Shown here: positions 63,250-64,000 of the stretch, piece by piece | Layout: each line of letters starts with the position of its first letter | Numbering within the stretch: position 1 is the stretch's first letter | Assembly (NCBI RefSeq): GCF_907165205.1 | Contig: NC_058190.1 | Span: forward strand, 30,159,345-30,223,344 | Origin: Coccinella septempunctata | Lineage: Eukaryota > Arthropoda > Insecta > Coleoptera > Coccinellidae | Reading direction: 5' to 3' | DNA length: 64,000 nucleotides | Made by a program: the position numbers and the translations under genes | Notes under the pieces: generated by a model | The model's database searches: none | What the model saw: only the letters and a program-made list of their open reading frames with translations | Told to the model about the DNA's origin: nothing

Positions 63250-64000
63250 TTGCATACTTCATTCACTTTTATTTTAGCACCCGGTTGGCCATGATAATTT
63301 GACACATTTCACTCTGTATAGTACGAAAATGTGCGATTATGAAGCTTGTCAAAACATTTTTGGGTTTTAAATCAACGCTATGTTGCCCGTTCTACGTAAA
63401 ATTTTCGGTTATTACGTATTTTATCACAATGTCGAATCTCTTCGGAAAATATGTGACGAACATAATTGTTTAACAATTTTGTTTAACAACAAGTTTATAT
63501 AAAATTGATTGAAGGCATACCAAATCCAGTTATTTGCATGGAAAATTCAAGAGATCAATATAATATCATGATATGCACTAGCTTGAGGAGAGTTAAATGT
63601 TCTTTATCTTCGTTGGCTGAAGTTTGAATACGTTACATCAGTTGTAGATTTCAGAAATATTAATCCGAAGATAAAATGCATATGATGCAGTGGTTGGGAA
63701 TGGGTATCTCCCGAAGGAATTAACAGATAATTGCAAGAATGTTAAATACTTCAACAAAAATTATCTTGCATCAATATAAGTAAAAGGAATTAAAGGAAGT
63801 TTCAAGTCAAGATGAACTTCACCTTTGAACAAAAATTTCACATGAATAAACAATTAACAGGACAAATGGCGCGTATTTGTGATACTTAATACATTGATAT
63901 AATAATAATTAGGTATTTATTGGTACCTTAAGACATTTTTACAATGTAAAGGACAAGTCAAATAAAAAATAGAAAAATCAATTTTCGGGAACTTATTCTA
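63250..64000. mobile_element. TIR transposon D, copy 2 (inverted; runs off the window)
   Basis: GCATACTTCATTCACTTTTA, then CGGTTGGCCATGATAATTTG, is the same end as at about 43150 in reverse. What follows is the reverse complement of 42420-43140, including the unknown protein frame (now on the plus strand, with a small insertion near 63470 and other changes). Its other end is beyond 64000. Confidence 0.7.

Noticed and set aside
1..64000. tRNA, rRNA, CRISPR, prokaryotic operons or viral genes
   Set aside because: None could be recognised by eye on either strand; introns, mariner and hAT elements and NOP9 show animal nuclear DNA.

Overview
The window is animal nuclear DNA, AT-rich and intron-bearing. 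It looks like an insect, possibly a beetle, but the order cannot be settled from the sequence alone. I see no tRNA, rRNA, CRISPR array or bacterial-type operon. Most of the 64 kb is mobile DNA: non-LTR retrotransposons (Jockey-, CR1- and RTE-like), mariner/Tc1 elements, three hAT elements with exact 8-bp target duplications, TTAA-flanked elements, and many foldback or MITE-type repeats, often nested several deep.

Host genes are few. Two are ecdysteroid-kinase-like (EcKL) genes: the last exon of one at 1066-1509, and a complete two-exon gene at 21535-26219 whose intron holds a frameshifted mariner. Three are intronless-looking glutathione peroxidase genes of the cysteine PHGPx type, all on the minus strand (29271-29780, 31165-31755, 45939-46472); the third lacks the usual resolving cysteine. 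One is a five-exon NOP9 (pumilio-type nucleolar protein) gene at 51062-53846. A THAP-domain gene or remnant lies at about 40.1-40.9 kb on the minus strand.

Layout. 1-1.6 kb: EcKL 3' end. 1.66-10.2 kb: a CR1-like fragment interrupted by a 127-bp MITE, a nearly complete Jockey-like element (11-bp target duplication) and a foldback element that itself carries three more insertions. 10.3-21.1 kb: a 2-kb foldback element, two hAT elements, an RTE/L2-like remnant and a THAP-bearing transposon. 21.5-26.2 kb: EcKL gene. 26.4-33.3 kb: MITEs, two GPx genes and a decayed DUF4371/hAT-type transposase. 33.87-39.5 kb: a five-deep nest around an RTE element. 39.5-45 kb: MADF and THAP remnants and several foldback elements. 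45.9-46.5 kb: third GPx. 48.4-50.4 kb: mariner-like element. 51-54 kb: NOP9. 54.5-64 kb: MITEs and unassigned sequence.

The main discovery candidate is a dispersed set of very small insertions, 10-46 bp, most of them little more than an inverted repeat. At least 21 are flanked by exact 8-bp target duplications. Several carry the ends (CAAAGATTATAGAG...) of the 1.36-kb THAP-bearing transposon at 18588-19947, which has the same kind of 8-bp duplication. They look like transposon termini that moved with almost no interior, in some cases only one terminus. They interrupt, or are interrupted by, other elements, so they were active recently relative to much of the repeat landscape here.
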